A DNA stretch of 64,000 nucleotides from the NCBI GenBank assembly GCA_902623175.1, contig CACNSR010000003.1:62001-126000 (forward strand). Direction: 5' to 3'. Under the pieces are notes generated by a model that did no database searches, was not told where the DNA came from, and saw only the letters and a program-made list of their open reading frames with translations. Of this stretch, positions 52,136 to 60,643 are shown one piece after another. Source of the stretch: Halieaceae bacterium. GTDB lineage: Bacteria; Pseudomonadota; Gammaproteobacteria; Pseudomonadales; Halieaceae. Both the position numbers and the translations under genes were made by a program. The stretch's first letter is position 1. Each line of letters starts with the position of its first letter.

Positions 52136-53137
52136 ATGGCATCTAATGTAGATTTTGGTCTCTGGTATGACTTCCGAAACCCGGAGCCCTGGCAGATCGA
52201 CTTTGAGCAGTTTTATTCCGAGCGGCTGGATCAGATCGCGCGGGCTGAGACGATGGGTTTCGACTCGGTCTGGCTAACCGAGCACCACTTTTGTGATGAT
52301 GGTTATACGCCGTCGCCACTAGTCATCCATGCGGCCATCGCGGCACGGACAGAGCGGATGCGTCTGGGCACCAACCTGATGCTGTTGCCACTGGCCGACC
52401 CGGTAAGGATGGCGGAAGACGCCGCGACGCTGTCTCTCATCTCCGGGGGGCGTTTTGATCTCGGTGTTGGTATCGGTTATCGGCAGCTGGAATTTGATCA
52501 GTTTGGTCGAAAGATCTCTCATCGTCCCAGTCTCGTAGAAGAGGGGATCGAAATTCTACGGCGCGCCTGGTCGGGTGAGCCGGTCAACTTTGAGGGCAAA
52601 CGCTTCAAAGTTGGTGATTTCAAAATCACACCTAAACCTAAGACAGCGCCCCGGGTGCTGTTGGGTGGTATGGCACCTCCCGCGATTGATCGCGCTGCGC
52701 GGATCGCCGACGGCTTTTTGTGCACCGGAGGTATCGGTATGGATACCTACGTTGAAGCGCTGGCCAGCAACGGCAAATCGCCAGACGACGGCAACATCAT
52801 TCTCGGCTGCTGGGCGATTATCGCGAAGGATCCCGAGGCGGAAGCCGAGCGCGTTGGCGATTACGTGTTGTATCAATCTAATGAATACATCCGCTGGGGT
52901 GCCTTTGGTCCCCCTGACCAGACGCCGCTATTCCCCGACGCCCGAACGGCCATAGAGAATGGGCTGTATGAGCTGTGGGATGCGGATATGGCCGTTGAAA
53001 AGCTAAGCGGCATGATAGAGCAGTACCCACAGATCTCTGATATCCACTTCTGGGCACAGTTTCCTGGTGAGGGCGTGGAGTCCGGTGATCGGCGTATGGC
53101 TTATATTGTGGAGAAGGTTCTGCCCCGGCTGCGATAG
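52136..53137 (+). CDS. Luciferase-like (LLM) flavin or F420-dependent oxidoreductase
   Basis: A 333-residue TIM-barrel LLM protein. WLTEHHFCDDGYTPSPLV, LGTNLMLLPLADPVRMAEDAATL, SGGRFDLGVGIGYR and VLLGGMAPPAIDRAARIADGF are family landmarks. The family uses FMNH2 and oxygen or F420, and these are hard to separate by eye. An F420 operon in the same window makes F420 a real option. Start is 13 bases after the hydrolase stop, with GAGAGG upstream. It ends 13 bases from a convergent thioesterase gene. Confidence 0.85.
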   Translation: MASNVDFGLWYDFRNPEPWQIDFEQFYSERLDQIARAETMGFDSVWLTEHHFCDDGYTPSPLVIHAAIAARTERMRLGTNLMLLPLADPVRMAEDAATLSLISGGRFDLGVGIGYRQLEFDQFGRKISHRPSLVEEGIEILRRAWSGEPVNFEGKRFKVGDFKITPKPKTAPRVLLGGMAPPAIDRAARIADGFLCTGGIGMDTYVEALASNGKSPDDGNIILGCWAIIAKDPEAEAERVGDYVLYQSNEYIRWGAFGPPDQTPLFPDARTAIENGLYELWDADMAVEKLSGMIEQYPQISDIHFWAQFPGEGVESGDRRMAYIVEKVLPRLR

Positions 53138-53150
53138 AGCGTGCAGCGAG

Positions 53151-53582
53151 TTAGGCCTCTGCCGGCTGGCGACTTAGCTTGGCCACAGACTGAGCGGTGG
53201 CGACCAGCGTGCCTGCCTCGTCTCGGATGTCGGCCTCAAGAAATGCAGTTTTGAATGTGGCTTTCTTCACCCACCCTGCCACCTTCAGCGGATATTGTCC
53301 GCGACATGTCCCGATAAATTGCGTGGCGATGTCGAGGGATGCGACGCCGGAGATCGTGTCGTCGGTACCAAACAAGGCGTGTGACATGGCGGCATCTAAC
53401 ATGGCAGTCACAAACCCACCCTGCACGACATCTCCCGAATGGCAGTAATCCAAGGGCACGGTGAAGGTAAAGATGGCGCGTTGTGAATCCATGTCCAGCT
53501 CGATAATGCTGCCGCCCAGCAATTTGATGAAATTGGGGGCCATCGCATTGAGCTGCTCAATGCGGATCTGGGAGTCAGTCAT
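53151..53582 (-). CDS. PaaI-type hotdog thioesterase
   Basis: A 143-residue hotdog-fold protein. YCHSGDVVQGGFVTAMLDAAM carries the HxGxxxGG-like loop with Asp as the likely catalytic acid on the following helix; SLDIATQFIGTCRG is the central strand region. It would hydrolyse a surplus or dead-end acyl-CoA and release CoA. It stands alone on the minus strand between the LLM gene and a plus-strand ATPase gene. Confidence 0.88.
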   Translation of the reverse strand: MTDSQIRIEQLNAMAPNFIKLLGGSIIELDMDSQRAIFTFTVPLDYCHSGDVVQGGFVTAMLDAAMSHALFGTDDTISGVASLDIATQFIGTCRGQYPLKVAGWVKKATFKTAFLEADIRDEAGTLVATAQSVAKLSRQPAEA

Positions 53583-53740
53583 GGTGAAGTATCCAAGGGC
53601 GTCTCAGGCGCGCAGTGTAGCGGTAAATCAGCAGCAGGGCCCAGAAAATGCGGTGGGCCTGTCGCGGCGTAGACGTGAAACCTGTCAGAGGGTTTACCAC
53701 TACCGCCGCCTATTACCGCCCGCTGTCGAGTGATGGACGT

Positions 53741-55150
53741 ATGGCTCACCCTTTAACCCTGATTCACCTGTCTGACTGTCAATGTGATGGGCTGGCCGTG
53801 CCGGACTGGTCCATTCGGTCGGGAGATAGCTGGTGCGTTTTTGGGCGGAATGGATCAGGCAAGCAGCTGATAGGTCAGCTGTTGGTCGGCGAGGCCACGC
53901 CCTCTCGCGGTGTTGTTGAAAGCAGGCTCGACGCAGATCAGATCGCACTCATTTCCTTCGAACGGCAGCAAGCGACCTACGAGGCGGAATGGCGGCTAGC
54001 GGCGACGGATATTATCCCGGAAGACGAGTGGGGTACCCGTGTCGCTGAGTTTTTACCTCAAGAACGTCTGGAAGATCCTCGCATCGATCAATTGAATATG
54101 CGCCACCGACTTCAGGCCCTCTACCGAGAATTGAGCACGGGTGAGAGTCGAAAGCTTATGGTGCTGAAGGCACTGTTGGATGAGGCAAAGCTACTCATTT
54201 GCGATAACCCCTTTGATAGTTTGGACCAAGGCACGGTGCAAGCGCTGAGTGAAACGTTTCGGTTGGCTGTGGCGTCGGGTGTCGCCGTGATACTGCTAAT
54301 CAGCAATCGCTCCGATATCCCCCAGTGGATAGAGAAGTTCGGTCATGTAGAGGCCGGGCTGCTAATAGCGTTTGAGGGTGCACGCGATGCGCAATTGACC
54401 CAGTTGGAGGCGGCTATTGAGACTGGCCCCATTGTTCAGCCGGGTATCCCAGAGGATGCCATTCGGCTCGACGCCTATGATGCGCCCTACATTGCGGAGC
54501 TGAACCAGTGCACGGTCCACTACGGAGACCGAAATGTGCTCGACGCGCTCACGTTCACGGTTGCGCCGCTGCAACATACCCTGGTGACGGGTGAAAACGG
54601 TGCGGGTAAATCGACCTTATTGGGGCTGATCACGGGTGATTGCATGCAGTGCTTCAGCAATGATGTCACCGTATTCGGCCATCGGCGGGGCAGCGGTGAG
54701 TCAGTTTGGGACATCAAGCGCCAGCTTGGACTGGTCAGTAACGATCTGCACCGACGCTATACGGTGCGCTGCGATGCGCTGTCGGTGGTCTGCTCCGGAT
54801 TTTTTGACTCGATCGGGCTCTACGACACCCCGACGGAACCGCAAATTCGTTTGGGGCGAGAATGGCTGCGAGCGGTGGATATGGTGGATGATGCCGAGAC
54901 TTCGTTCCAGTCGCTGAGCTATGGCGAGCAGCGTCTGGTGCTGATTGCGAGAGCGATGGTGAAGTCGCCGCTTTTACTGGTGCTCGACGAGCCCACCCAG
55001 GGGCTTGATGAGCTGAATAGAGAGCGGATTTTAGGCTTCATGTCTGCGATTGAGTCGCGTCAACACAGCACGCTGTTATTTGTCAGTCACCGCCAGGATG
55101 AGTTTCTGCCGCTGTTCAAGCAGCACATTCACCTGACGCTGAATCTTTAA
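53741..55150 (+). CDS. modF: ModF-like tandem ABC ATPase
   Basis: A 469-residue cytosolic protein with two nucleotide-binding domains and no membrane part. Domain 1 has GRNGSGKQ at 35-42, with Gln where the P-loop Ser/Thr should be, signature LSTGESR and Walker [10 protein letters not shown]. Domain 2 is canonical: [30 protein letters not shown]. coli ModF has the same layout; its role in molybdate metabolism is weakly established. Start at ATG 53741 is the first good Met; the upstream site is poor. The stop overlaps the convergent gcdH stop by four bases. Confidence 0.85.
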   Translation: MAHPLTLIHLSDCQCDGLAVPDWSIRSGDSWCVFGRNGSGKQLIGQLLVGEATPSRGVVESRLDADQIALISFERQQATYEAEWRLAATDIIPEDEWGTRVAEFLPQERLEDPRIDQLNMRHRLQALYRELSTGESRKLMVLKALLDEAKLLICDNPFDSLDQGTVQALSETFRLAVASGVAVILLISNRSDIPQWIEKFGHVEAGLLIAFEGARDAQLTQLEAAIETGPIVQPGIPEDAIRLDAYDAPYIAELNQCTVHYGDRNVLDALTFTVAPLQHTLVTGENGAGKSTLLGLITGDCMQCFSNDVTVFGHRRGSGESVWDIKRQLGLVSNDLHRRYTVRCDALSVVCSGFFDSIGLYDTPTEPQIRLGREWLRAVDMVDDAETSFQSLSYGEQRLVLIARAMVKSPLLLVLDEPTQGLDELNRERILGFMSAIESRQHSTLLFVSHRQDEFLPLFKQHIHLTLNL

Positions 55151-56331
55151 AACGCAGAGAGCCCCGTTTGGCTGCGCCCCAAAATAAGCGCGTGTACATC
55201 GTGCGTACCCTCATAAGTATTGACCACTTCCAGGTTCGCCATATGACGCATGATCGGGTAGTCATCCGAGATACCATTGCCCCCGAGCATGTCACGGGCG
55301 CTGCGGGCAATATCCAGCGCCTTACCACAGGAATTACGCTTGATGAGGCTAATAAGATCGGGTGAGATCTCGCCCGCCGACAGCATTTTGCCCGCCTGAA
55401 GGCATCCTTGTAGGCCCAGGCCGATCTCGGTCTGCATATCAGCTAACTTCAGTTGAATCAGCTGTTTAGAGGCTAAAGGCACCCCAAATTGAGAGCGATC
55501 AAGCGTGTACTGGCGCGCGGTGTGCCAGCACTCCTCGGCAGCGCCCATAACCCCCCAGGCGATCCCGTAACGGGCATTATTTAAGCAACCAAAGGGACCT
55601 TTAAGACCTTCGACGTTCGGCAGGTAGTTCTCATCTGGGACGAAAACATTGTCCATGACAATCTCCCCGGTGATCGAGGCCCGCAACGCGAGTTTGCCCT
55701 CTATCTTGGGGGCGCTCAGCCCCTTCATGCCTTTTTCGAGAATGAAGCCGCGGATCACGTCGTCCTCGGTTTTTGCCCAGACGATAAACACGTCTGCCAG
55801 CGGACTATTACTAATCCACATCTTGGCACCGGTTAATCGGTATCCGCCGTCGACTGCTTTAGCACGAGTGATCATTCCGCCGGGGTCGGAGCCGTGGTCC
55901 GGTTCGGTGAGCCCAAAGCAGCCAACCCATTCGCCGGTGGCCAACTTCGGCAGATATTTCTCTCGCTGCTCCTCGGTGCCGTAAGCGTAGATGGGGTACA
56001 TGACCAGAGAAGATTGCACGCTCATCATGGAACGATAGCCCGAGTCGACGCGCTCGATTTCCCTCGCGATCAAGCCGTAGCAGACATAGTCGACACCGGG
56101 GCATCCGTAGCCGCCGATAGTAGCTCCGAGCAGTCCAACATCACCCATTTCCCGAAAAATTTTGGGGTCGGTGCTCTCCTGCCGATAGGCCTCTTTAACT
56201 CGAGGTGCCAAAGCGCTTTGCGCGTATTGTTGGGCACTGTCCCTGACCATCCGATGCTCTTCGGAGAGCTGCGAGTCGAGTTCAAACGGGTCTTGCCAGT
56301 TGAGTGGTGTCCAACGGGTTTTTGTTGCCAT
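55147..56331 (-). CDS. gcdH: Glutaryl-CoA dehydrogenase
   Basis: A 394-residue decarboxylating acyl-CoA dehydrogenase that turns glutaryl-CoA into crotonyl-CoA and CO2 in lysine, hydroxylysine and aromatic breakdown. [63 protein letters not shown] and the catalytic [14 protein letters not shown], with Glu at about 374, are close to the human and bacterial enzymes. GGAG lies upstream of the ATG. The promoter side carries a perfect palindrome at 56355-56382. Confidence 0.95.
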   Translation of the reverse strand: MATKTRWTPLNWQDPFELDSQLSEEHRMVRDSAQQYAQSALAPRVKEAYRQESTDPKIFREMGDVGLLGATIGGYGCPGVDYVCYGLIAREIERVDSGYRSMMSVQSSLVMYPIYAYGTEEQREKYLPKLATGEWVGCFGLTEPDHGSDPGGMITRAKAVDGGYRLTGAKMWISNSPLADVFIVWAKTEDDVIRGFILEKGMKGLSAPKIEGKLALRASITGEIVMDNVFVPDENYLPNVEGLKGPFGCLNNARYGIAWGVMGAAEECWHTARQYTLDRSQFGVPLASKQLIQLKLADMQTEIGLGLQGCLQAGKMLSAGEISPDLISLIKRNSCGKALDIARSARDMLGGNGISDDYPIMRHMANLEVVNTYEGTHDVHALILGRSQTGLSAF

Positions 56332-56354
56332 GCCGAAACGCTCCGTAGGGCGAT

Positions 56355-56382
56355 GTTAATATTTTAAGTTTAAAATATTAAC
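56355..56382. promoter_or_regulatory. Perfect 28-bp AT-rich palindrome upstream of gcdH
   Basis: Two 13-base arms (starting GTTAATATTTTAA) are separated by GT, 23 bases before the gcdH ATG. There is no T-run after it on the minus strand, and the stem is almost all A/T, so an operator is more likely than a terminator of the upstream gene. Confidence 0.6.
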
Positions 56383-56413
56383 AGAATTTCGCAAAGTAAT
56401 GATTGCTCGTAGC

Positions 56414-58510
56414 TCAGTTTTCTATGTCGCTGAAATCGCCGCCTTCCCTGGCGAGTTTTGCGAGCAGAGGGGCGAGAGCCCAATTGTCCGGGCTGAGCGT
56501 TTGCTGGAACTGCTCGATTCGATTCACAACCGACTGCAATCCCCTTACTTTTGCAGCATACATTGGCCCACCACGGAATCGCGGGAATCCATAGCCGCGG
56601 CAGTAAACGACATCGATATCACTGGCGCGTTGCGCAATCCCTTCTTCTAGAATACGGGCACCCTCGTTGGCGAGCGCGAGCGACAGGCGATCTATAATTT
56701 CCTCGTCCGATATTTCTCTTACCTTAATACCCAATTCGGCGCGGGTTGCCTCAATGATGTCGCTCACGATGGGGTCTTCTTCTCTGGCTCGGGTCGCCCC
56801 GTCGTAGCGGTAGTAACCCGACCCTGACTTTTGTCCCAAGCGCCCAGCCTCGACCAGCCGATCGGCGAGCAGGTAGTTGACTCGAGGTCCTTTCTCTTCA
56901 TTAGAGAGTTGTTCGCGAGCCTTATACCCAATGTCCAACCCAGCGAGGTCACCGACTGCCAGTGGGCCCATCGCCATGCCCCAGCGCTCCATGGCCTGGT
57001 CCACCTGGGCAGGGGAGGCGCCCTCCATCACGCAGAGTGCCGCCTCTCGACCATAGTGCCGAAGCATCCGGTTGCCGATAAAGCCATAGCACATCCCCGA
57101 CAACACGCAGATCTTACCGATTCGCTTGCCCACCGACATGGCGGTTTGAAGAGTAGCGTCGTCACTGGCATTTCCGCGGACCACCTCAAGCAGACGCATG
57201 ATGTGCGCAGGGCTGAAAAAGTGCATGCCGACAACGCGCTCTGGCCTGTCCGTGACAGCGGCCAGTGCGTCAATGCTTTGATAAGAGGTATTGCTGGCCA
57301 GAATGGTGTGAGGGTCGCAGATGTCATCTAATTGCTTAAATACATGCTGCTTCAATTCCAGATTTTCAAAAACCGCTTCGATGATGAGATCTGCCCCCTT
57401 CAGCATCTGCCAGTCAGTGGTGGCTTTGAGGTTAGAGAGGAAAGAAGAGACTTGATCTGACGAGAGACGCCCGCGCTGCTCACTGATGTCATAGTTTTTG
57501 CGGATAATGCCCATGCCCCTATCGAGCCCAGCTTGATCCTGATCGACCAAGGTGACCTCAAAACCAGCCTGCGCGAAACACATGGCAATGCCACCACCCA
57601 TGGTGCCCGCGCCGATGATGCCAATGCGTTGAACCGACGCCGCTTCGGTGTCTGGCGACATGTCCTGAACCTTGGCTGCCGCCCGTTCTGCAAAGAACTG
57701 GTATCGCAGCGCGCTCGACTGCGGGTCTGCCATGCAGGCTTCAAACGCCTGCCTTTCGAATTTCAGTCCCTCTTCGAAGGGCACCGTGCCAGCGGCATTT
57801 AGGCAATCCAGAATCCGCTGGGGGGCGGTTTGTCCTTTGAGGCGTTTGGCGATGGTGTCACGGGCACTTGCGAGCAGCGCGGTATCGTTATCATTGAATT
57901 GCAGAGGTATGTCTCGAGTCAGGCGTTTGCCAGCTCCTCCCCTGAGTAGTTCTCCAGCAAAATCCATGGCCGCCTGCGCTACATTGTCACCGCTGACCTC
58001 ATCGACAATGCCTGCGACTTGCGCGTCGTTAGCGTTGAGCGGGTGGCCGCTGGTGATCATATCGATTGCGGTCTTGAGACCTGTCAGTCGCGGCAGTCGC
58101 TGGGTCCCGCCCGCGCCAGGAAGCAGCCCCAAATTGACTTCTGGTAAACCGACTTTTGCTGTTTCTATCGCCAGGCGATAGTCACAACACAGTGCCAGCT
58201 CTAATCCGCCACCTAGGGCCGTTCCGTGGATAGCGGCAAGGATCGGTTTGGGGAAAGATTCCAGGGCATCCAGTACTGTCGCCAAAGAGGGCTCTTGAGG
58301 TGGTTTACCAAATTCGCTGATATCTGCGCCCGCGATAAAGGTTCTGCCCTCGCAGCGCAAAATGACGATTTCAGTATCATCGTTCGAGGCCATCCTTAGT
58401 CGCTCTAGAATCCCACTTCTGACGCTGTGCGAGAGGGCATTCACGGGAGGTGATTCGATCAAGATGGTGCCGATTCGCTGACTTACCGAATAGCTAACTG
58501 AAGGTGTCAT
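56414..58510 (-). CDS. FadJ/MFE-type enoyl-CoA hydratase/3-hydroxyacyl-CoA dehydrogenase
   Basis: A 698-residue bifunctional beta-oxidation enzyme. The N-terminal crotonase domain has both catalytic Glu (GTALGGGLELALCCD and GLPEVNLGLLPGAGGTQRL). Then comes a NAD-binding domain (IGIIGAGTMGGGIAMCFAQAGFEVTLVDQD) with FFSPAHIMRLLEVV and its catalytic His, and a duplicated C-terminal domain (YCRGYGFPRFRGGPMYAA). Length and order fit peroxisomal-type MFE-1/FadJ. Start is an ATG 58 bases after the GMC gene, so cotranscription with the GMC operon is likely. A separate thiolase is not in the window. Confidence 0.95.
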   Translation of the reverse strand: MTPSVSYSVSQRIGTILIESPPVNALSHSVRSGILERLRMASNDDTEIVILRCEGRTFIAGADISEFGKPPQEPSLATVLDALESFPKPILAAIHGTALGGGLELALCCDYRLAIETAKVGLPEVNLGLLPGAGGTQRLPRLTGLKTAIDMITSGHPLNANDAQVAGIVDEVSGDNVAQAAMDFAGELLRGGAGKRLTRDIPLQFNDNDTALLASARDTIAKRLKGQTAPQRILDCLNAAGTVPFEEGLKFERQAFEACMADPQSSALRYQFFAERAAAKVQDMSPDTEAASVQRIGIIGAGTMGGGIAMCFAQAGFEVTLVDQDQAGLDRGMGIIRKNYDISEQRGRLSSDQVSSFLSNLKATTDWQMLKGADLIIEAVFENLELKQHVFKQLDDICDPHTILASNTSYQSIDALAAVTDRPERVVGMHFFSPAHIMRLLEVVRGNASDDATLQTAMSVGKRIGKICVLSGMCYGFIGNRMLRHYGREAALCVMEGASPAQVDQAMERWGMAMGPLAVGDLAGLDIGYKAREQLSNEEKGPRVNYLLADRLVEAGRLGQKSGSGYYRYDGATRAREEDPIVSDIIEATRAELGIKVREISDEEIIDRLSLALANEGARILEEGIAQRASDIDVVYCRGYGFPRFRGGPMYAAKVRGLQSVVNRIEQFQQTLSPDNWALAPLLAKLAREGGDFSDIEN

Positions 58511-58568
58511 GTTTATATCTCTTTGAATTCCCGCGGCTCACAAGGCGCAGCGGGCGCATCAGAGCAAA

Positions 58569-60119
58569 TTATTTGATTGCTAGTATGTGGTCTGCTTGGC
58601 GTGAGGCGAGTGCGGTCAGTGTAAAGGTAGGGTTCACCGCGCCGCTACTGGGGAACAACGCGGGCCCCGACACGTATAGGTTGTCGGTATCGTGCACGCG
58701 CCCGAAGGCATCGGTCACTGATTCCGCGGGGTCGCTACCCATGACAGCGCCGCCCATGTGATGCTGTCCAATTCGAGGGCCAGACCAGACTTCTGAGGCA
58801 CCCGCAGCTCGCATAATCTCTGCGCCCTCTGACATGCGCTGAGCACACCTCGCTGCCGCGGAGGGGCCTAAATCGTGATGGGCATGGGCATGGGCAATGC
58901 CGTCGGAGTCTGCTCGGTCGCTCAGAGTGATGCGGTTTTCGGGCAACGGAATATCCTCGCAGACCAAAGTCATATTACCTAAGTGCCTAGAGGCTTTCTT
59001 GAGCCACGGCTCCAATTCTGCTCCGAATATATCCGGTCTGTTAGTTCCATATCCGAGCAAGTCATGTGGCTTGATGGCGTGTCCGATCATCCACTGACTT
59101 GAGCCAAAGCCGCCGGGGGCATCTTTCTTGTCGTAGTCATCATGATTGAGAAGCTGTCCTGCCGTGACACCCTGATGCGGAAACATTTCCTGGTCGAATA
59201 ATCCGAACACAGTTCCCGCGGGATGGGTCATCAAGTAACGACCCAGTTTGTCAGAGTGATTGCCCGGAGCGGCATATCGTTCTGTTGCAGAACTAAGAAG
59301 TATGCGCACCGACTGTACGGTAAATGCAGCAACAATGATGTGCTCAGCATACATAGACCTGCTCTCGCCGCCCTGGATGTACTCCACGCACTCGATGCGT
59401 TGTGGGCTCTGGGGGTCTCGTATGACGCGCGATACCCTCGCGTTGTGTTCTATGCGTGCGCCCGCAGTTTGCGCGCGTGGCAGCCACACGGCGAGCGGGT
59501 TCCCTAGGGCGCCTATCGAGCATCCGGAGTCACACCAGCCGTCGTAGTGACAAGCCTGTCTCCCCTTATAGGGTTCACTGTTGATCGCTAGGGGCAGCGG
59601 TGCAGTGTGACGGCCCATTTTTTCAAAGCCTTTTGCAAGCACGCGCGACTGCGCAAAAAGCGGCATCGGAGGCATGGGGTAAGGTGCACCTTGCGGTCGC
59701 CACCGCTCCTGTTTGCTATCTCCGCTTAGTCCCACTTCGGCCTGCACTTGGTCGTAATAAGGAGCAAGGTCTGCGTAGCTGAGCGGCCAGTCGAGCCCCA
59801 ACCCATGGTCGCTATTGAGTGAGAAGTCTCCTTCGTGCATCCGCAGCCACACACCGTAGTGATGAAGAGCAGATCCCCCGGTACCGGTACCCGCGTTGAA
59901 CGCGTGTCCGATTTTGTGGTCACCAGACTCAGATACCGCGGGTTCCGACCACTTCAGTTTTCTAGCCCAGATTTGAGAGCTGATGAGGTCGCCAAGCTTC
60001 CGTTCAGGGCCGGCTTCCAGGACACTGACTGACTTGCCGCCCTCTGCCAATCGAGCGGCCAGCGTCAGCCCTGCGGCTCCTGCGCCGACAATGATCACGT
60101 CACAGTCTTTGCTCACCAT
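58569..60119 (-). CDS. GMC-family FAD oxidoreductase
   Basis: A 516-residue glucose-methanol-choline oxidoreductase. FAD motif VIIVGAGAAGLTLAARLAEGG near residue 9, NAGTGTGGSALHHYG, and the C-terminal active-site region with ALFPSSGAVNPTFTLTALASR; HHMGGAVMG supplies the His. It oxidises an alcohol or a sugar-like or sterol-like substrate. It overlaps the preceding small-subunit gene by seven bases, so the two probably form one membrane-linked dehydrogenase like gluconate 2-dehydrogenase. A short HAHAHH tract comes from a triple GGGCAT repeat. Confidence 0.93.
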   Translation of the reverse strand: MVSKDCDVIIVGAGAAGLTLAARLAEGGKSVSVLEAGPERKLGDLISSQIWARKLKWSEPAVSESGDHKIGHAFNAGTGTGGSALHHYGVWLRMHEGDFSLNSDHGLGLDWPLSYADLAPYYDQVQAEVGLSGDSKQERWRPQGAPYPMPPMPLFAQSRVLAKGFEKMGRHTAPLPLAINSEPYKGRQACHYDGWCDSGCSIGALGNPLAVWLPRAQTAGARIEHNARVSRVIRDPQSPQRIECVEYIQGGESRSMYAEHIIVAAFTVQSVRILLSSATERYAAPGNHSDKLGRYLMTHPAGTVFGLFDQEMFPHQGVTAGQLLNHDDYDKKDAPGGFGSSQWMIGHAIKPHDLLGYGTNRPDIFGAELEPWLKKASRHLGNMTLVCEDIPLPENRITLSDRADSDGIAHAHAHHDLGPSAAARCAQRMSEGAEIMRAAGASEVWSGPRIGQHHMGGAVMGSDPAESVTDAFGRVHDTDNLYVSGPALFPSSGAVNPTFTLTALASRQADHILAIK

Positions 60120-60643
60120 GGCTTATCCGGCTTGATTTGTGCCATGTAAGGAATTCCAAGCTTTTCGAATCCTTCGGGAGTGCCATACGTAACGTCAAGG
60201 GCATCAGCGCGTAGGACAAATAGCACGTAGCTCGCGGGGGGGCCTGCCCATCCAGAGACAGCGTCAGTAGCCATACTGGTGGCAAATGTGTGCATCGAGA
60301 TGCTCTCATCGGCCAGTGACATAACGTTATCGGCCGCCGCCCGATAGAATCCAGTTTGAGCAGAGGTATCTACCCCGAGATATTTGCCGATCAGCAAGGA
60401 TTCATCGCCAGCTTGAAGTTGCAGATCAATGTAGGCAGAGAGACCTGCGGCTGCGGCGCCGGGTACCAAGGCGTCCCCTAGCATCGATAACGCCTTGCAC
60501 TGTTGGGGGGAGAGTATCTGTGGTTCAAATACTCGTGCCTCAGCCTCTTGCGGGGTAAGCCACAAGCACTCGCCCGCGACTACAAAAAAGCCCGCAGCGG
60601 TGCCGCGGGCTAGTAGATGTCGCCGACTTAGTGGTTCGGGCAT
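60113..60643 (-). CDS. Tat-exported gluconate 2-dehydrogenase subunit 3-like protein
   Basis: A 176-residue partner of the GMC dehydrogenase. A Tat signal with SRRHLLARG and the hydrophobic TAAGFFVVAG lies at the N-terminus, so it and probably the bound GMC partner are moved folded to the periplasm. ALVPGAAAAGLSAYIDLQL is the family's core helix. ATG 60643 overlaps the TonB receptor stop (TGATG), which decides the start over an upstream Met. Usually a third cytochrome subunit is present; none is adjacent here. Confidence 0.88.
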   Translation of the reverse strand: MPEPLSRRHLLARGTAAGFFVVAGECLWLTPQEAEARVFEPQILSPQQCKALSMLGDALVPGAAAAGLSAYIDLQLQAGDESLLIGKYLGVDTSAQTGFYRAAADNVMSLADESISMHTFATSMATDAVSGWAGPPASYVLFVLRADALDVTYGTPEGFEKLGIPYMAQIKPDKPW

